NCBI RefSeq assembly: GCF_030546805.1
Contig: NZ_JAUOPC010000018.1
Coordinates: 20,108 to 84,107 of the forward strand
Reading direction: 5' to 3'
DNA from: Cyclobacterium sp. 1_MG-2023
GTDB lineage: Bacteria > Bacteroidota > Bacteroidia > Cytophagales > Cyclobacteriaceae
DNA length: 64,000 nucleotides
Shown here: positions 34,626-43,784 of the stretch, in pieces
Position numbering within the stretch: the stretch's first letter is position 1
Layout of the letters: each line of letters begins with the position of its first letter
Program-made: the position numbers and the translations under genes
The notes under the pieces: generated by a model
What the model was told of the DNA's origin: nothing
Seen by the model: only the letters and a program-made list of their open reading frames with translations
Database searches by the model: none

Positions 34626-35525
34626 ATGCAAGAAAGAGAAGGATTAATAAGGATTGATGGTAAGAAAACATCCGCCACCATTAAAGATGAAATAGCTGCG
34701 GAAGTAGTTTTACTTAAAAAAAACAATAAAAAAATACCTCACCTGGCCGCAATTCTAGTTGGGAATGATGGGGCCAGTCAAACTTATGTAGGCGCAAAAG
34801 TAAAAGCTTGTGAAAAAGTTGGCTTTGGCTCTACCTTGGTAAGGTTGGAAGAAACCGTATCGGAGGAAGCGTTGCTGAATGAGGTCGAGAAAATAAATGA
34901 CAACCCGGATATTGATGGCTTGATTGTGCAACTGCCATTGCCGGACCATATATCTGTGGAAAAAGTTACGGCCAAGATCAAGCCGGAAAAAGATGTAGAT
35001 GGCTTTACCCCGGCAAATGTTGGAAGGATGACGCTGGGATGGCCGGCTTATATTGCAGCCACTCCTTATGGAATTGTTGAGTTATTAAAGCGGTATGAAA
35101 TAGAGACATCTGGAAAGCATTGTGTGGTGATTGGTAGAAGTCATATTGTAGGTTCTCCTATGAGTATTTTGATGGCCAGAAATGCCTACCCGGGCAACTG
35201 TACAGTTACCATTACGCACAGTAGGACGCAGAACTTGAAAGAAATTGCAAGGAGTGCAGATATACTGATTGTAGCCATTGGGAGAGAGGGATTTGTGACC
35301 GGAGACATGGTTAAAGAAGGTGCAGTGGTGATTGATGTAGGCATTCACCGAATCCCTGATGCTTCAAAAAAGAGTGGTTTTAGGTTGGTTGGTGATGTCA
35401 ACTTCCAAGAGGCAGCAGCCAAAGCCTCAGCCATTACTCCTGTACCGGGAGGGGTAGGTCCAATGACCATTGCTTCCTTATTGTACAATACTTTATTGGC
35501 AGCCAAAGGGGAAGTTTACCAATAG
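34626..35525 (+). CDS. folD: Bifunctional methylenetetrahydrofolate dehydrogenase / cyclohydrolase
   Basis: 299 residues. Interconverts 5,10-methylene-THF and 10-formyl-THF with NADP, supplying one-carbon units for purines. Signatures: [20 protein letters not shown] with the catalytic Lys region near 55, [13 protein letters not shown] near 97, [12 protein letters not shown] near 123, [18 protein letters not shown] near 162 for the nucleotide, and [19 protein letters not shown] at the C-terminus. Length normal. It probably shares a transcript with queE, 53 bases downstream. Confidence 0.97.
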   Translation: MQEREGLIRIDGKKTSATIKDEIAAEVVLLKKNNKKIPHLAAILVGNDGASQTYVGAKVKACEKVGFGSTLVRLEETVSEEALLNEVEKINDNPDIDGLIVQLPLPDHISVEKVTAKIKPEKDVDGFTPANVGRMTLGWPAYIAATPYGIVELLKRYEIETSGKHCVVIGRSHIVGSPMSILMARNAYPGNCTVTITHSRTQNLKEIARSADILIVAIGREGFVTGDMVKEGAVVIDVGIHRIPDASKKSGFRLVGDVNFQEAAAKASAITPVPGGVGPMTIASLLYNTLLAAKGEVYQ

Positions 35526-35578
35526 GGTTTTTAATTAATGTAAACAAAGCGGTTCAATTACCCGCTAGACCAAAAATT

Positions 35579-36208
35579 ATGAAAGACAATAAAAATACGC
35601 TTTCCAGTGAGCAATATTTGCCATTGATGGAAGCTTTCTATACCATACAAGGTGAGGGGATGTTCTCCGGACAACCTGCCTATTTTATTCGCCTGGGAGG
35701 ATGTGATGTTGGATGTGTATGGTGTGATGTGAAGGACTCGTGGGATGTGGAAAGGTGGCCAAAAGTGGCCATTGAAGATATTGTAGCAGAAGCGGCCTCT
35801 TATCCAGCACGATTGGTAGTAATCACGGGAGGAGAACCTTTGATGCATGATTTAGGGCCATTGACCCACTTATTAAAAGAGAAGGGCTTTCAAATAAACA
35901 TGGAAACATCAGGAGCTCACCCCTTTAGTGGAACAATTGATTGGACTTGTTTGTCACCCAAAAAATTCAAGCAGCCATTGCCTGAGGTTTATGCGCATGC
36001 AGACGAGCTAAAAGTAGTGGTTTACAATAAAAGTGACTTTGATTTTGCGCTTAAACATGCTAGATTGGTCAATGAGAAATGTCATTTACTCTTGCAACCG
36101 GAATGGTCTAAGGCGGAAAAGATGACCACTTTGATCATTGATTTTGTGAAGGAAAATCCTGCTTGGAGGGTTTCTCTTCAGACCCATAAATACATGGAAA
36201 TACCTTAG
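35579..36208 (+). CDS. queE: 7-carboxy-7-deazaguanine synthase
   Basis: 209 residues. Radical SAM enzyme converting 6-carboxytetrahydropterin to 7-carboxy-7-deazaguanine in queuosine synthesis. It carries YTIQGEGMFSGQPAYFIRLG followed by Cys at 42, 46 and 49 (C-x3-C-x2-C, for the 4Fe-4S cluster), then VVITGGEPLMH near 80 and NMETSGAHPF near 103. The preceding enzyme, QueD, is encoded 15 kb away at 50371. Only six bases separate its stop from the OmpA-like gene, implying co-transcription. Confidence 0.93.
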   Translation: MKDNKNTLSSEQYLPLMEAFYTIQGEGMFSGQPAYFIRLGGCDVGCVWCDVKDSWDVERWPKVAIEDIVAEAASYPARLVVITGGEPLMHDLGPLTHLLKEKGFQINMETSGAHPFSGTIDWTCLSPKKFKQPLPEVYAHADELKVVVYNKSDFDFALKHARLVNEKCHLLLQPEWSKAEKMTTLIIDFVKENPAWRVSLQTHKYMEIP

Positions 36209-36214
36209 GACAGC

Positions 36215-38134
36215 ATGTTTAGAAAATTCCTTATTCTCATATCGTTTGTAAGTTTATGTTTTCAAGCAAAGGGGCAGGAATTTTCTATAATTGACAAAAA
36301 GGCCATAAAATACTTTGAAGAAGGAAATGCTTTTCTGCAGAGAAAACAGCTTCCTGAAGCCAAGGAGAAATACCAAGCAGCCTACGAAAGGAGTACTGAT
36401 TTTTATGAGGCCTATCTCAAACATGCCCAGGTATTGTTAAGCAGTGGAATGTTGGAGGAAGCACTTCGGGTTACAAAAAAGGGGCAATCAAGAATTCCGA
36501 TTAAAGCCAATGATTTTTTTAAAGGTAAATTGGCCTGGATCGAAAGTCAAATTTACTTGGCTCAAGGCAAGTTCCAATTGGCCTTGGATACTTTTGATGC
36601 CAATCGCCTTTTTTTGGATGAGGACTTTGTGAAGTCGGCGGATTATTTAGAGAAGTTGCAACAGTTTGAGATCATCGCTGAAGGGATAAAAAATCCAATT
36701 AGCATTAGTAAAAATCGACTGCCCGGCCCTCTAAATCAATTCAAGCTTCAATATTTCCCTGTACTAACTGCCGATGGTAAACGCTTGTTTTTTACAAAAA
36801 GGGATGGGATGTCAGCGAAGCTAGATGAGGACATTTATTTCTCTGACCACGATGGGGAGACTTGGTCTAGTCCCGAGTCCATCTCCGAATTAATTAACAC
36901 AAGATTCAATGAAGGGACCTGTACAATTTCGGCAGATGGGAATCTTTTAATTTTTACTTCCTGCAATACCCCTGCTTCCCATGGAAGCTGCGATTTATAC
37001 ATCACCGCACGAGTAGACGGGCTTTGGCAAAGTCCGGTAAATATGGGGCGGAATGTAAATACCAGGTTTTGGGAATCCCAACCTTCCTTGTCAGCAGATG
37101 GTAGCTTATTGTTCTTTTCATCCAATAGACCGGAAGGCGAAGGAGGGATTGATATTTGGGTTTCTGAGCGACTTGATGATGGTGCCTGGTCTAAAGCCAA
37201 AAATTTAGGTCCCAATATTAATACCAAAAAGGATGAGGTTTCCCCCTTTATATTTTTTAACAATACTGTTTTGTTTTTCGCTTCTGATGGACATCCGGGA
37301 TTTGGGGCTAAGGATATTTATAGGAGTAGTATTGGTCGAACAGGTTTTGGGAAGCCTTCCAACATGGGCTTTCCAATCAATGACCAAAAAGACCAGCTGG
37401 CATTATTCATTACAGCCCAAAAAGATTTTGCCTATTATACAGAAAACAGCTATTACCAGGGGAAAGTAGATAGCTCTTTCCTTTATCGTTTTGAATTTCC
37501 CGAAGAAATTGATTTAGGCCATAAATTGATTGTCACCCGAGGGAAGGTGATCAACGAAGAAACAGGGGAAGCAGTGGAAGCGATTCTTTCATTGGTGGAC
37601 CTTGAAAGGGACAGTACCATGTACAGTTTTAAATCTGATGGAAAAGATGGGGCTTTTACCATGATTTACCCGGATAAGGAAAAAACGGGGCTCTACGTAG
37701 AAAAGCAGGGGTACATGCCAAAAATTTATAATGTAGATAGGGATAGTTTAAGAAATAAAGTTGGCTTTCAGATTTTACTGGAACCCATAGCTTCCGGAAA
37801 ACACTTTATTTTTGAAAATATTTTCTTTGATTTTGACAAGTCGATCTTAAAGAAAGCATCAATAAGCTCTCTTAAAAAACTAAAAAAGTTTTTACTTGCC
37901 CATCCCGAAGTCAATCTTTTAATTGTAGGGCATACTGATAATATTGGGGATTCGGAATACAATTCAGAGTTAAGTTTGCGAAGGGCTGAAAGTGTTAAAG
38001 AATATTTGCTAAAGGAGGGAATTTCTGCGACGAGACTGAAAATTGAAGGAAGGGGATCAACTGAGCCAATTCAGTCCAATGATACAGAAGAAAATAGGGC
38101 GCTTAACCGAAGGATAGAAGTTTTTATACTGTAA
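36215..38134 (+). CDS. OmpA-family protein with TPR, PD40 propeller and CRD domains (PorE-like architecture)
   Basis: 639 residues. Signal peptide of the type I class (cleavage near residue 20, QAKGQE); no lipobox Cys. A TPR-like helical region (about 25-140) is followed by a PD40/WD40-like propeller (about 165-420) with repeats such as PVLTADGKRLFFTKRDG, CTISADGNLLIFTSC and PSLSADGSLLFFSSNRPEG. A carboxypeptidase-regulatory-like segment lies at about 430-515 and an OmpA peptidoglycan-binding domain at about 530-639 (FFDFDKSILKKAS, IVGHTDNIGDSEYN, LSLRRAESVKEYL, NRRIEVFIL). The same four-domain order is known for PorE of the type IX secretion system, which is a lipoprotein. A role in T9SS or envelope anchoring is inference. 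Confidence 0.85.
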   Translation: MFRKFLILISFVSLCFQAKGQEFSIIDKKAIKYFEEGNAFLQRKQLPEAKEKYQAAYERSTDFYEAYLKHAQVLLSSGMLEEALRVTKKGQSRIPIKANDFFKGKLAWIESQIYLAQGKFQLALDTFDANRLFLDEDFVKSADYLEKLQQFEIIAEGIKNPISISKNRLPGPLNQFKLQYFPVLTADGKRLFFTKRDGMSAKLDEDIYFSDHDGETWSSPESISELINTRFNEGTCTISADGNLLIFTSCNTPASHGSCDLYITARVDGLWQSPVNMGRNVNTRFWESQPSLSADGSLLFFSSNRPEGEGGIDIWVSERLDDGAWSKAKNLGPNINTKKDEVSPFIFFNNTVLFFASDGHPGFGAKDIYRSSIGRTGFGKPSNMGFPINDQKDQLALFITAQKDFAYYTENSYYQGKVDSSFLYRFEFPEEIDLGHKLIVTRGKVINEETGEAVEAILSLVDLERDSTMYSFKSDGKDGAFTMIYPDKEKTGLYVEKQGYMPKIYNVDRDSLRNKVGFQILLEPIASGKHFIFENIFFDFDKSILKKASISSLKKLKKFLLAHPEVNLLIVGHTDNIGDSEYNSELSLRRAESVKEYLLKEGISATRLKIEGRGSTEPIQSNDTEENRALNRRIEVFIL

Positions 38135-38291
38135 AAGAAATTAAAGCAGGAATTTTTTTTAAACTCTATCCTGAGTACATTGTTAATATTTGACGATCAT
38201 TGGTCTAAGCTCCTTTTTACTTGAGGAATCTGATTGGAATGTTCAAAGAATTTGTATAAAATTGATTGATTGTTTATTTCAACTTTACAAT

Positions 38292-41267
38292 ATGAGGAAA
38301 GCCATACTTATAGTTATTACCCTTCTTTCCGTTAATTTTTTGGTGCATTCCCAAACGAGAACCATACGTGGGACGGTGACATCGTCCGAAGATGGATTGC
38401 CTATTCCTGGGGTTACTGTTCAGGTAAAAGGTGCAGGGAGTGGAACGGTTACTGATATTGACGGCGACTATCAAATAGCAATTGAAGGAAATGAAAATGT
38501 GCTAGTGTTTCGATTTGTGGGGATGGAGTTCCAGGAAGAGCTTGTCGGCAATAGAAGCATGATTGATGTCAGCCTAAAACCGGAGGTTACTTCTCTGGCG
38601 GAGGTAGTGGTAACTTCTTATGGAGACCAAACCAGAAGAGAAGTGACGGGGGCCATAGCCTCCGTTAAGGGAGAAATTTTTCAGGATCTTCCCATGCAAT
38701 CCTTCGATAGAGCCATGCAAGGCAGGGTAGCCGGTGTGCAAGTTACTTCCAGTTCCGGGCAGCCGGGAGGTACTTTAACGGTTCAAGTTAGGGGAGTAGG
38801 CTCTATCAATGCCGGAACTGAGCCGCTATATATTGTAGATGGGGTTCAAATTGCATCAGGAGGGCTTTCCGGTCAGGGGAGCCAAAATGCTTTGTCTTCC
38901 ATCAATCCGAGCGATATTGAATCCATTGAGGTATTTAAAGATGCTGCAGCTGCTGCCATTTATGGAGCCCAGGCGGCAAATGGGGTAGTTTTAATCACCA
39001 CAAAAAAAGGTAAACTAGGAAAAACCAAGGTTCGTTTTTCAGCCCAGGAAGGAATCGTTCAACCCATTGGGTTCTATGATGTGATGAATGCCTCAGAACT
39101 TGCATCCATTAAGCGTCAGGCATATATTAATGCAGGACTCAACTACAGAACAGTAGAGAATATCTTTGGCAGCCCAAGTGATACTGATTTACAAAACTCT
39201 GATTGGATAGATGCTTTATACAGGGATGGACGAATGAGTGTTTATGATATTTCTTTAAGCGGAGGTGATGAACGCACAAAGTTTTTTCTTTCAGGTTCAC
39301 ATACTTACCACCAGGGTCAGATCATTCAATCGGATTATACCAGATCTACAGGCAGAATGAACTTGTCACACAAGGTCAATGAAAGGCTCACCATTGGGGC
39401 CAATTTTTCTCTTGCCAAACAGGTAACCAATGGATCGATTGATCGAGGGAATTTTGTCAATAGCCCTTTTGTGGCAGGTTATGCGGCCAGACCCAATGTA
39501 CCTATCTATAATGAGGATGGAAGCTATGCAGAATATCCATCCGAACATCTTTTTGGATACAATATTGTGCAAGGTGTCAATGAGGAACTTAGGCGGGGAA
39601 CAAGTTACCAGTCAGTGTCTAACTTGAATATGAACTACAAAATATTACCATGGCTGGGATTTACGGGGTTTGCCGGATTGGACTTTTCAGACAATAGGGA
39701 TGAAAACAACAGGCCTTCTACTATACCGATATTTGCCAGCTATGGTGGCTCCTCCTATTTTGCAGACGCAAGAATTGTTAATTCAAATGCGAATGCCAAT
39801 TTCAATGTGGATAAAACGCTTTTTGAGGTACACACCATTAGTGGGATCTTAGGTTACGAGTATAAAAAGGAAACCCAAGAAACCAATTCTGCAATAGGTC
39901 GTGGATTTCCCAATCCTGTCTTGAGGTATTTGCAAAATGCAGCAGTCCCCTTTGATGTAAGCGGATTTTATACAGAATACATAAGGTCAGGATTTTTTGG
40001 TCAAGCAAAATATGATTATGATGACAAGTACAACTTTGACCTTACCGTAAGGAGGGATGGCTCTTCCAGATTTGGTAGCAATGCCAGGTGGGGGACTTTT
40101 GGAGCGGTGTCTGCAGGTTGGAGGATTTCTTCGGAACCTTTTATGAAGAATACCGATTGGGTGGATAATCTAAGGTTAAGGGCATCTTACGGTATCACGG
40201 GGAATTCAAGTATTGGCAATTTTGAATCTAGAACCTTGCTTAGTACGGCAGGACAATACCTGGGAGGAGGAGCTTTAAGCTTTGTTCAACTGGGTAACGA
40301 CTTATTAACTTGGGAAGAATCTGTATCTACTAATTTAGGCGTAGATGCTACCCTATTTAATGGAAGAATAATTGTAACCTTAGATGCTTGGAGGAAGGAT
40401 TCTCGGAAGCTACTTTTTGACACCAGACTGCCTTTGGATTCAGGCTTTGGAAGCATCACAAGAAATGCCGGGAAACTACGTAATCAAGGGATAGATTTTG
40501 ATATACAGACCACCAATTTGATCATTGGTAAGTTCAGATGGTCCTCAAGTTTCAATACTTCTATTTTCTCCAATGAATTGTTAGAACTTTACGAAGGCTT
40601 AGACCGGATTGGGAATGACTTAATTGTCGGAAAACCCATTTCCTTTTTATATGGATATGAGTATGCGGGCGTAAACCCGGCAAATGGTTCCCCGATGTAC
40701 TATGATGAAAATGGCGAATATACCTATCTTGTTACAGATGATGATTTGAAGTACCTGGGAAGTACCTTACCGTGGACATATGGAGGACTTTCTAATACTT
40801 TTAGATATGGGCCGGTGAGTTTAGAAGTATTTTTCCAATACCAATATGGGAATATAGCTTTCAACCAGGATTTATATAACCTGGCCCAAGCAGGGTCCAT
40901 CGGACAGGACAACCAAACGAGGGATCAATTGTATTTTTGGCGAGAACCGGGACAAATAACCAATGTACCTATTCCTTATGAGGGAGGGCGTATACCCGGT
41001 CATTCAGGCTACCAACAGACCTCTACCAGACTTGTTTCTGACGGGAGTTATATCAGGCTCAAGCAGGTGACTTTGAATTATAACTTACCGAAAACTTTAT
41101 TGAATAAAGTCAAGATTGAAGAAGTAAATGTATTTGTTCAGGGAATAAATTTATGGACTTTCACCAAATACAATGGTTTGGACCCTGAGGTGAATTCATT
41201 GGGTTCAACCTATGGAACCTACCCTAGCTCCAAACAAATGACGGCAGGTATCAACTTAACCTTTTGA
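38292..41267 (+). CDS. SusC/RagA-type TonB-linked outer-membrane transporter
   Basis: 991 residues from the ATG at 38292, chosen because the signal peptide (MRKAILIVITLLSVNFLVHS) begins there; the frame is open 34 codons further upstream. A carboxypeptidase-D-like N-terminal domain (TIRGTVTSSEDGLPIPGVTV, about 23-95) is followed by the TonB plug (ALSSINPSDIESIEVFKDAA, AAAIYGAQAANGVVLITTKK, near 215-245) and a large beta barrel ending MTAGINLTF. Such proteins import glycan or peptide fragments with their SusD partner, which follows after seven bases. No glycoside hydrolase is nearby. Confidence 0.93.
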   Translation: MRKAILIVITLLSVNFLVHSQTRTIRGTVTSSEDGLPIPGVTVQVKGAGSGTVTDIDGDYQIAIEGNENVLVFRFVGMEFQEELVGNRSMIDVSLKPEVTSLAEVVVTSYGDQTRREVTGAIASVKGEIFQDLPMQSFDRAMQGRVAGVQVTSSSGQPGGTLTVQVRGVGSINAGTEPLYIVDGVQIASGGLSGQGSQNALSSINPSDIESIEVFKDAAAAAIYGAQAANGVVLITTKKGKLGKTKVRFSAQEGIVQPIGFYDVMNASELASIKRQAYINAGLNYRTVENIFGSPSDTDLQNSDWIDALYRDGRMSVYDISLSGGDERTKFFLSGSHTYHQGQIIQSDYTRSTGRMNLSHKVNERLTIGANFSLAKQVTNGSIDRGNFVNSPFVAGYAARPNVPIYNEDGSYAEYPSEHLFGYNIVQGVNEELRRGTSYQSVSNLNMNYKILPWLGFTGFAGLDFSDNRDENNRPSTIPIFASYGGSSYFADARIVNSNANANFNVDKTLFEVHTISGILGYEYKKETQETNSAIGRGFPNPVLRYLQNAAVPFDVSGFYTEYIRSGFFGQAKYDYDDKYNFDLTVRRDGSSRFGSNARWGTFGAVSAGWRISSEPFMKNTDWVDNLRLRASYGITGNSSIGNFESRTLLSTAGQYLGGGALSFVQLGNDLLTWEESVSTNLGVDATLFNGRIIVTLDAWRKDSRKLLFDTRLPLDSGFGSITRNAGKLRNQGIDFDIQTTNLIIGKFRWSSSFNTSIFSNELLELYEGLDRIGNDLIVGKPISFLYGYEYAGVNPANGSPMYYDENGEYTYLVTDDDLKYLGSTLPWTYGGLSNTFRYGPVSLEVFFQYQYGNIAFNQDLYNLAQAGSIGQDNQTRDQLYFWREPGQITNVPIPYEGGRIPGHSGYQQTSTRLVSDGSYIRLKQVTLNYNLPKTLLNKVKIEEVNVFVQGINLWTFTKYNGLDPEVNSLGSTYGTYPSSKQMTAGINLTF

Positions 41268-41274
41268 AATTGAG

Positions 41275-42717
41275 ATGATAGATAGGATGATAAATAAAAT
41301 AGTTTATTCGGGTATAGCTTTTCTTTTGTTTGGGTGTACTGATTTGACCACCGATCCAAGGCAAAGTCTAACGCCGGAGGTTGCATTAAATGATGTGTCC
41401 GGTTACCAGTCTGTTGCCAATTCCATGTACAATAGAGCTACAAGTTTCGGTTATTATGGCCAAACCATGATGATAGCCCCTGAAATATTGGCGGACAATT
41501 TAAAAACAATAGCCAATACAGGAAGGTACCAAGGAGAAGAGGCCAATAGTGATAGGGACCATATCAATATTTGGGGACTGGCTGTCTATGGAGGAATAAA
41601 TGATGCCAACCTAATTATCGAAGGGATTGATGATGAAGAGGTCTCAGGAGATGAAGATGTAAAGTCATTTATTAAGGCAGAGGCCTATTTTATGCGGGCA
41701 CTTTTTTACTTTGACCTGTGCAGGGTTTATGGATATGAACCCGGTAGGGAGATAAATGGGTTCAATTTGGGGCCGATAATGAGATTAACCCCAACTTTAG
41801 TCGCTTCTGAGGCCAATGAGTACCAGTCGAGATCAACAGTTGAAGAAGTATACGAACAAATAGAAAGTGATTTATTGGAAGCCATTCCCTTGGTGGGATA
41901 CGCCCCTATTGGTTCTGATGGGGTATATTATGCGAATACCGGAGCAGCTTTAACCCTCCTTGCACGACTTTACTTATACTGGGGCAAAATGGCAGAAGCA
42001 GAGGAGGCTGCATCTTATGCGATGGAAATTATGGGCTTACTTACCAATGGTGAAGGTTTGCTGGAAGCTGACCAATACGTTCAAGGTTTTTCCAGAGCTC
42101 CGCACCCGGAATCCTTGTTCGAATTAGAGTTAAGAATCGTAGACTGGTCAGATGGAGAAGGTGTGAATAGCTCATTGAACTCCCTAGTCGCTGATAATGA
42201 GCCTGCAGCACAGTTTATTATTGGGGCTTCAGATGATTTGATGGCTGCTTACGAAGAAGGAGATGTACGAAAAAACTGCTGGTCAGCTACCACAAGGGAG
42301 GGCGTCGAAGGAGATGTTTATGCCAGTAGGAAATGGACTGGTTATAAAGGAGATTTTTTGGAAAACCTTCCTATTTTAAGGGCCTCAGAACTTTATTTAA
42401 TAAGGGCAGAAGCCAGGTATGAAACCAATCCTGTCGGAGCACGTGCAGATATAAATGCCTTGCGTTCCAGACGAGGGTTGGGGGCAATTGATAATCTCTT
42501 ATCTGGAGAGGCATTGCTCAACCGTATTTTATTGGAAAGAAGATTGGAATTTGCTCTTGAAGGACACCGCTGGTTTGACCTGAAAAGAAATGGGAAAGAC
42601 ATTAGCAAACATGATGGGTTTCTTGATGTGCCCTACACGGATTACCGTATTTTGTCGAATATACCTTTGGATGAAATTACATTGAATGAAAAACTGGAAC
42701 AAAACCCCGGCTACTAA
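41275..42717 (+). CDS. SusD/RagB-type nutrient-binding lipoprotein
   Basis: 480 residues. Lipoprotein signal ending IAFLLFGC, then the helical TPR-like SusD fold: PEVALNDVSGYQSVANSMYN near 35, FIKAEAYFMRALFYFDLCRVYG near 122-143, ANTGAALTLLARLYLYWGKM near 222, LPILRASELYLIRAEARYE near 365, and LLERRLEFALEGHRWFDLKR near 425. It lids the SusC barrel on the cell surface. Its stop codon overlaps the start of the next gene by one base (TAATG). Confidence 0.93.
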   Translation: MIDRMINKIVYSGIAFLLFGCTDLTTDPRQSLTPEVALNDVSGYQSVANSMYNRATSFGYYGQTMMIAPEILADNLKTIANTGRYQGEEANSDRDHINIWGLAVYGGINDANLIIEGIDDEEVSGDEDVKSFIKAEAYFMRALFYFDLCRVYGYEPGREINGFNLGPIMRLTPTLVASEANEYQSRSTVEEVYEQIESDLLEAIPLVGYAPIGSDGVYYANTGAALTLLARLYLYWGKMAEAEEAASYAMEIMGLLTNGEGLLEADQYVQGFSRAPHPESLFELELRIVDWSDGEGVNSSLNSLVADNEPAAQFIIGASDDLMAAYEEGDVRKNCWSATTREGVEGDVYASRKWTGYKGDFLENLPILRASELYLIRAEARYETNPVGARADINALRSRRGLGAIDNLLSGEALLNRILLERRLEFALEGHRWFDLKRNGKDISKHDGFLDVPYTDYRILSNIPLDEITLNEKLEQNPGY

Positions 42718-43541
42718 TGAAAAAAGATAGACAATATAAGCTATTCGGATGGTTGTTGTTCCTAGGTTTGATGGTAGGGAATATTTCTTGCATGGAAGAC
42801 TCAGGCTTTAATATCCTGTGGGAGGGAATGGAAGTGGAATTTGACGAAGCTTCATTACCCAATAATACCATTCAGAAAATCGTTACCAAATCCAGTGACA
42901 ATCAGGTGGACCAAGAGCAAGTACGTATTAACTTGGTGGGGGCTCAGGTCAATACTCCAATCGAAGTGGAACTGGGCGTAGACCCAACCTCTACAGCAAT
43001 AGAAGGAGTGCATTACAATTTGGAAACAAATAAAGTTACCATTCCTGCCAATAGTAGTTTTGTGGATGTTCCTATAGAAATTCTTACAGGAAATTTGGCT
43101 AGTGATGAACTGCCTGATCTTGTGTTGACGATAATCGATGCCGGAGAAACTAAAATCAGTACCAATTACTATCAATTGACTATAGAAATTAGGCTTTCAT
43201 GTCCTTCTGAACTTGCCGGAATTTATACTTCGGTCACTGTAGGTTCTTTTGGAACAGTGAATTATCAAGTAACCATATCAGAGTTAGAGCCATTTACCTA
43301 TAGGATATCAGACATCACAGGTGGTGTATATTCCGAACTATACGGAGAGAATGATAATCCTGCAGTATTTTCTGAATTGTGTGGAGAAATTACCATGACA
43401 GAGCAAGCGGATAATGTATTTGATAGAGCAGTATTCACAGGATCCGGTACGGTAAATGCCGATGGAACCATTAGGATTAGTTGGGAAAATGAGGTGGCCG
43501 AGCTGAGTGGCATTACCACCCTTACCCCTTCAGGGAATTAA
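42717..43541 (+). CDS. Surface lipoprotein of the SusCD operon (Calx-beta / DUF4843-like)
   Basis: 274 residues with a lipoprotein signal ending GNISC. A beta-sandwich region (about 45-160) has the pattern VRINLVGAQVNTPIEVELGV, TAIEGVHYNL, VTIPANSSFVDVPIEIL and LPDLVLTIIDAGETKI, like Calx-beta and DUF4843-type accessory domains of Sus operons. The C-terminal part (about 165-274) is a second beta domain without a recognised family. By position it is the third, surface-exposed member of the SusC-SusD operon and may bind the substrate. Start overlaps the SusD stop. Confidence 0.75.
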   Translation: MKKDRQYKLFGWLLFLGLMVGNISCMEDSGFNILWEGMEVEFDEASLPNNTIQKIVTKSSDNQVDQEQVRINLVGAQVNTPIEVELGVDPTSTAIEGVHYNLETNKVTIPANSSFVDVPIEILTGNLASDELPDLVLTIIDAGETKISTNYYQLTIEIRLSCPSELAGIYTSVTVGSFGTVNYQVTISELEPFTYRISDITGGVYSELYGENDNPAVFSELCGEITMTEQADNVFDRAVFTGSGTVNADGTIRISWENEVAELSGITTLTPSGN

Positions 43542-43612
43542 TTGTGGAGGAAGTTATAATGTAGAATTCTTTGTGAGAAATACTGGCAAAGGATATAGAA
43601 AAGAATAGACCT

Positions 43613-43758
43613 CTAGCGCAAGGTAAAGCGCTTTGCCCGAGGCTTGGCCATTAGCGATTAAACGGGTATGGCCCGAGATTGTGCAAGGGGGAAGGAAGGG
43701 GAAAAAATGATGAAATACTGTTTGTAACAGTAAAGGGATTAAGGTTTCGTGAAACCTT
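43613..43758 (+). promoter_or_regulatory. Hairpin-rich intergenic segment ahead of the secreted protease gene
   Basis: Four dyads in 146 bases: AGCGC/GCGCT (43615-43632), GGCCAT/ATGGCC (43646-43673), ACTGTT-TGT-AACAGT (43717-43731) and the 18-base near-perfect palindrome AAGGTTTC-GT-GAAACCTT (43741-43758). The last ends 27 bases before the protease start and could be an operator. The first ones may act as a structured leader or as weak termination after the Sus operon. The palindromes are directly visible; the function is inferred. Confidence 0.4.
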
Positions 43759-43784
43759 GTGACCGATCAAACAAAGCAAATCGG

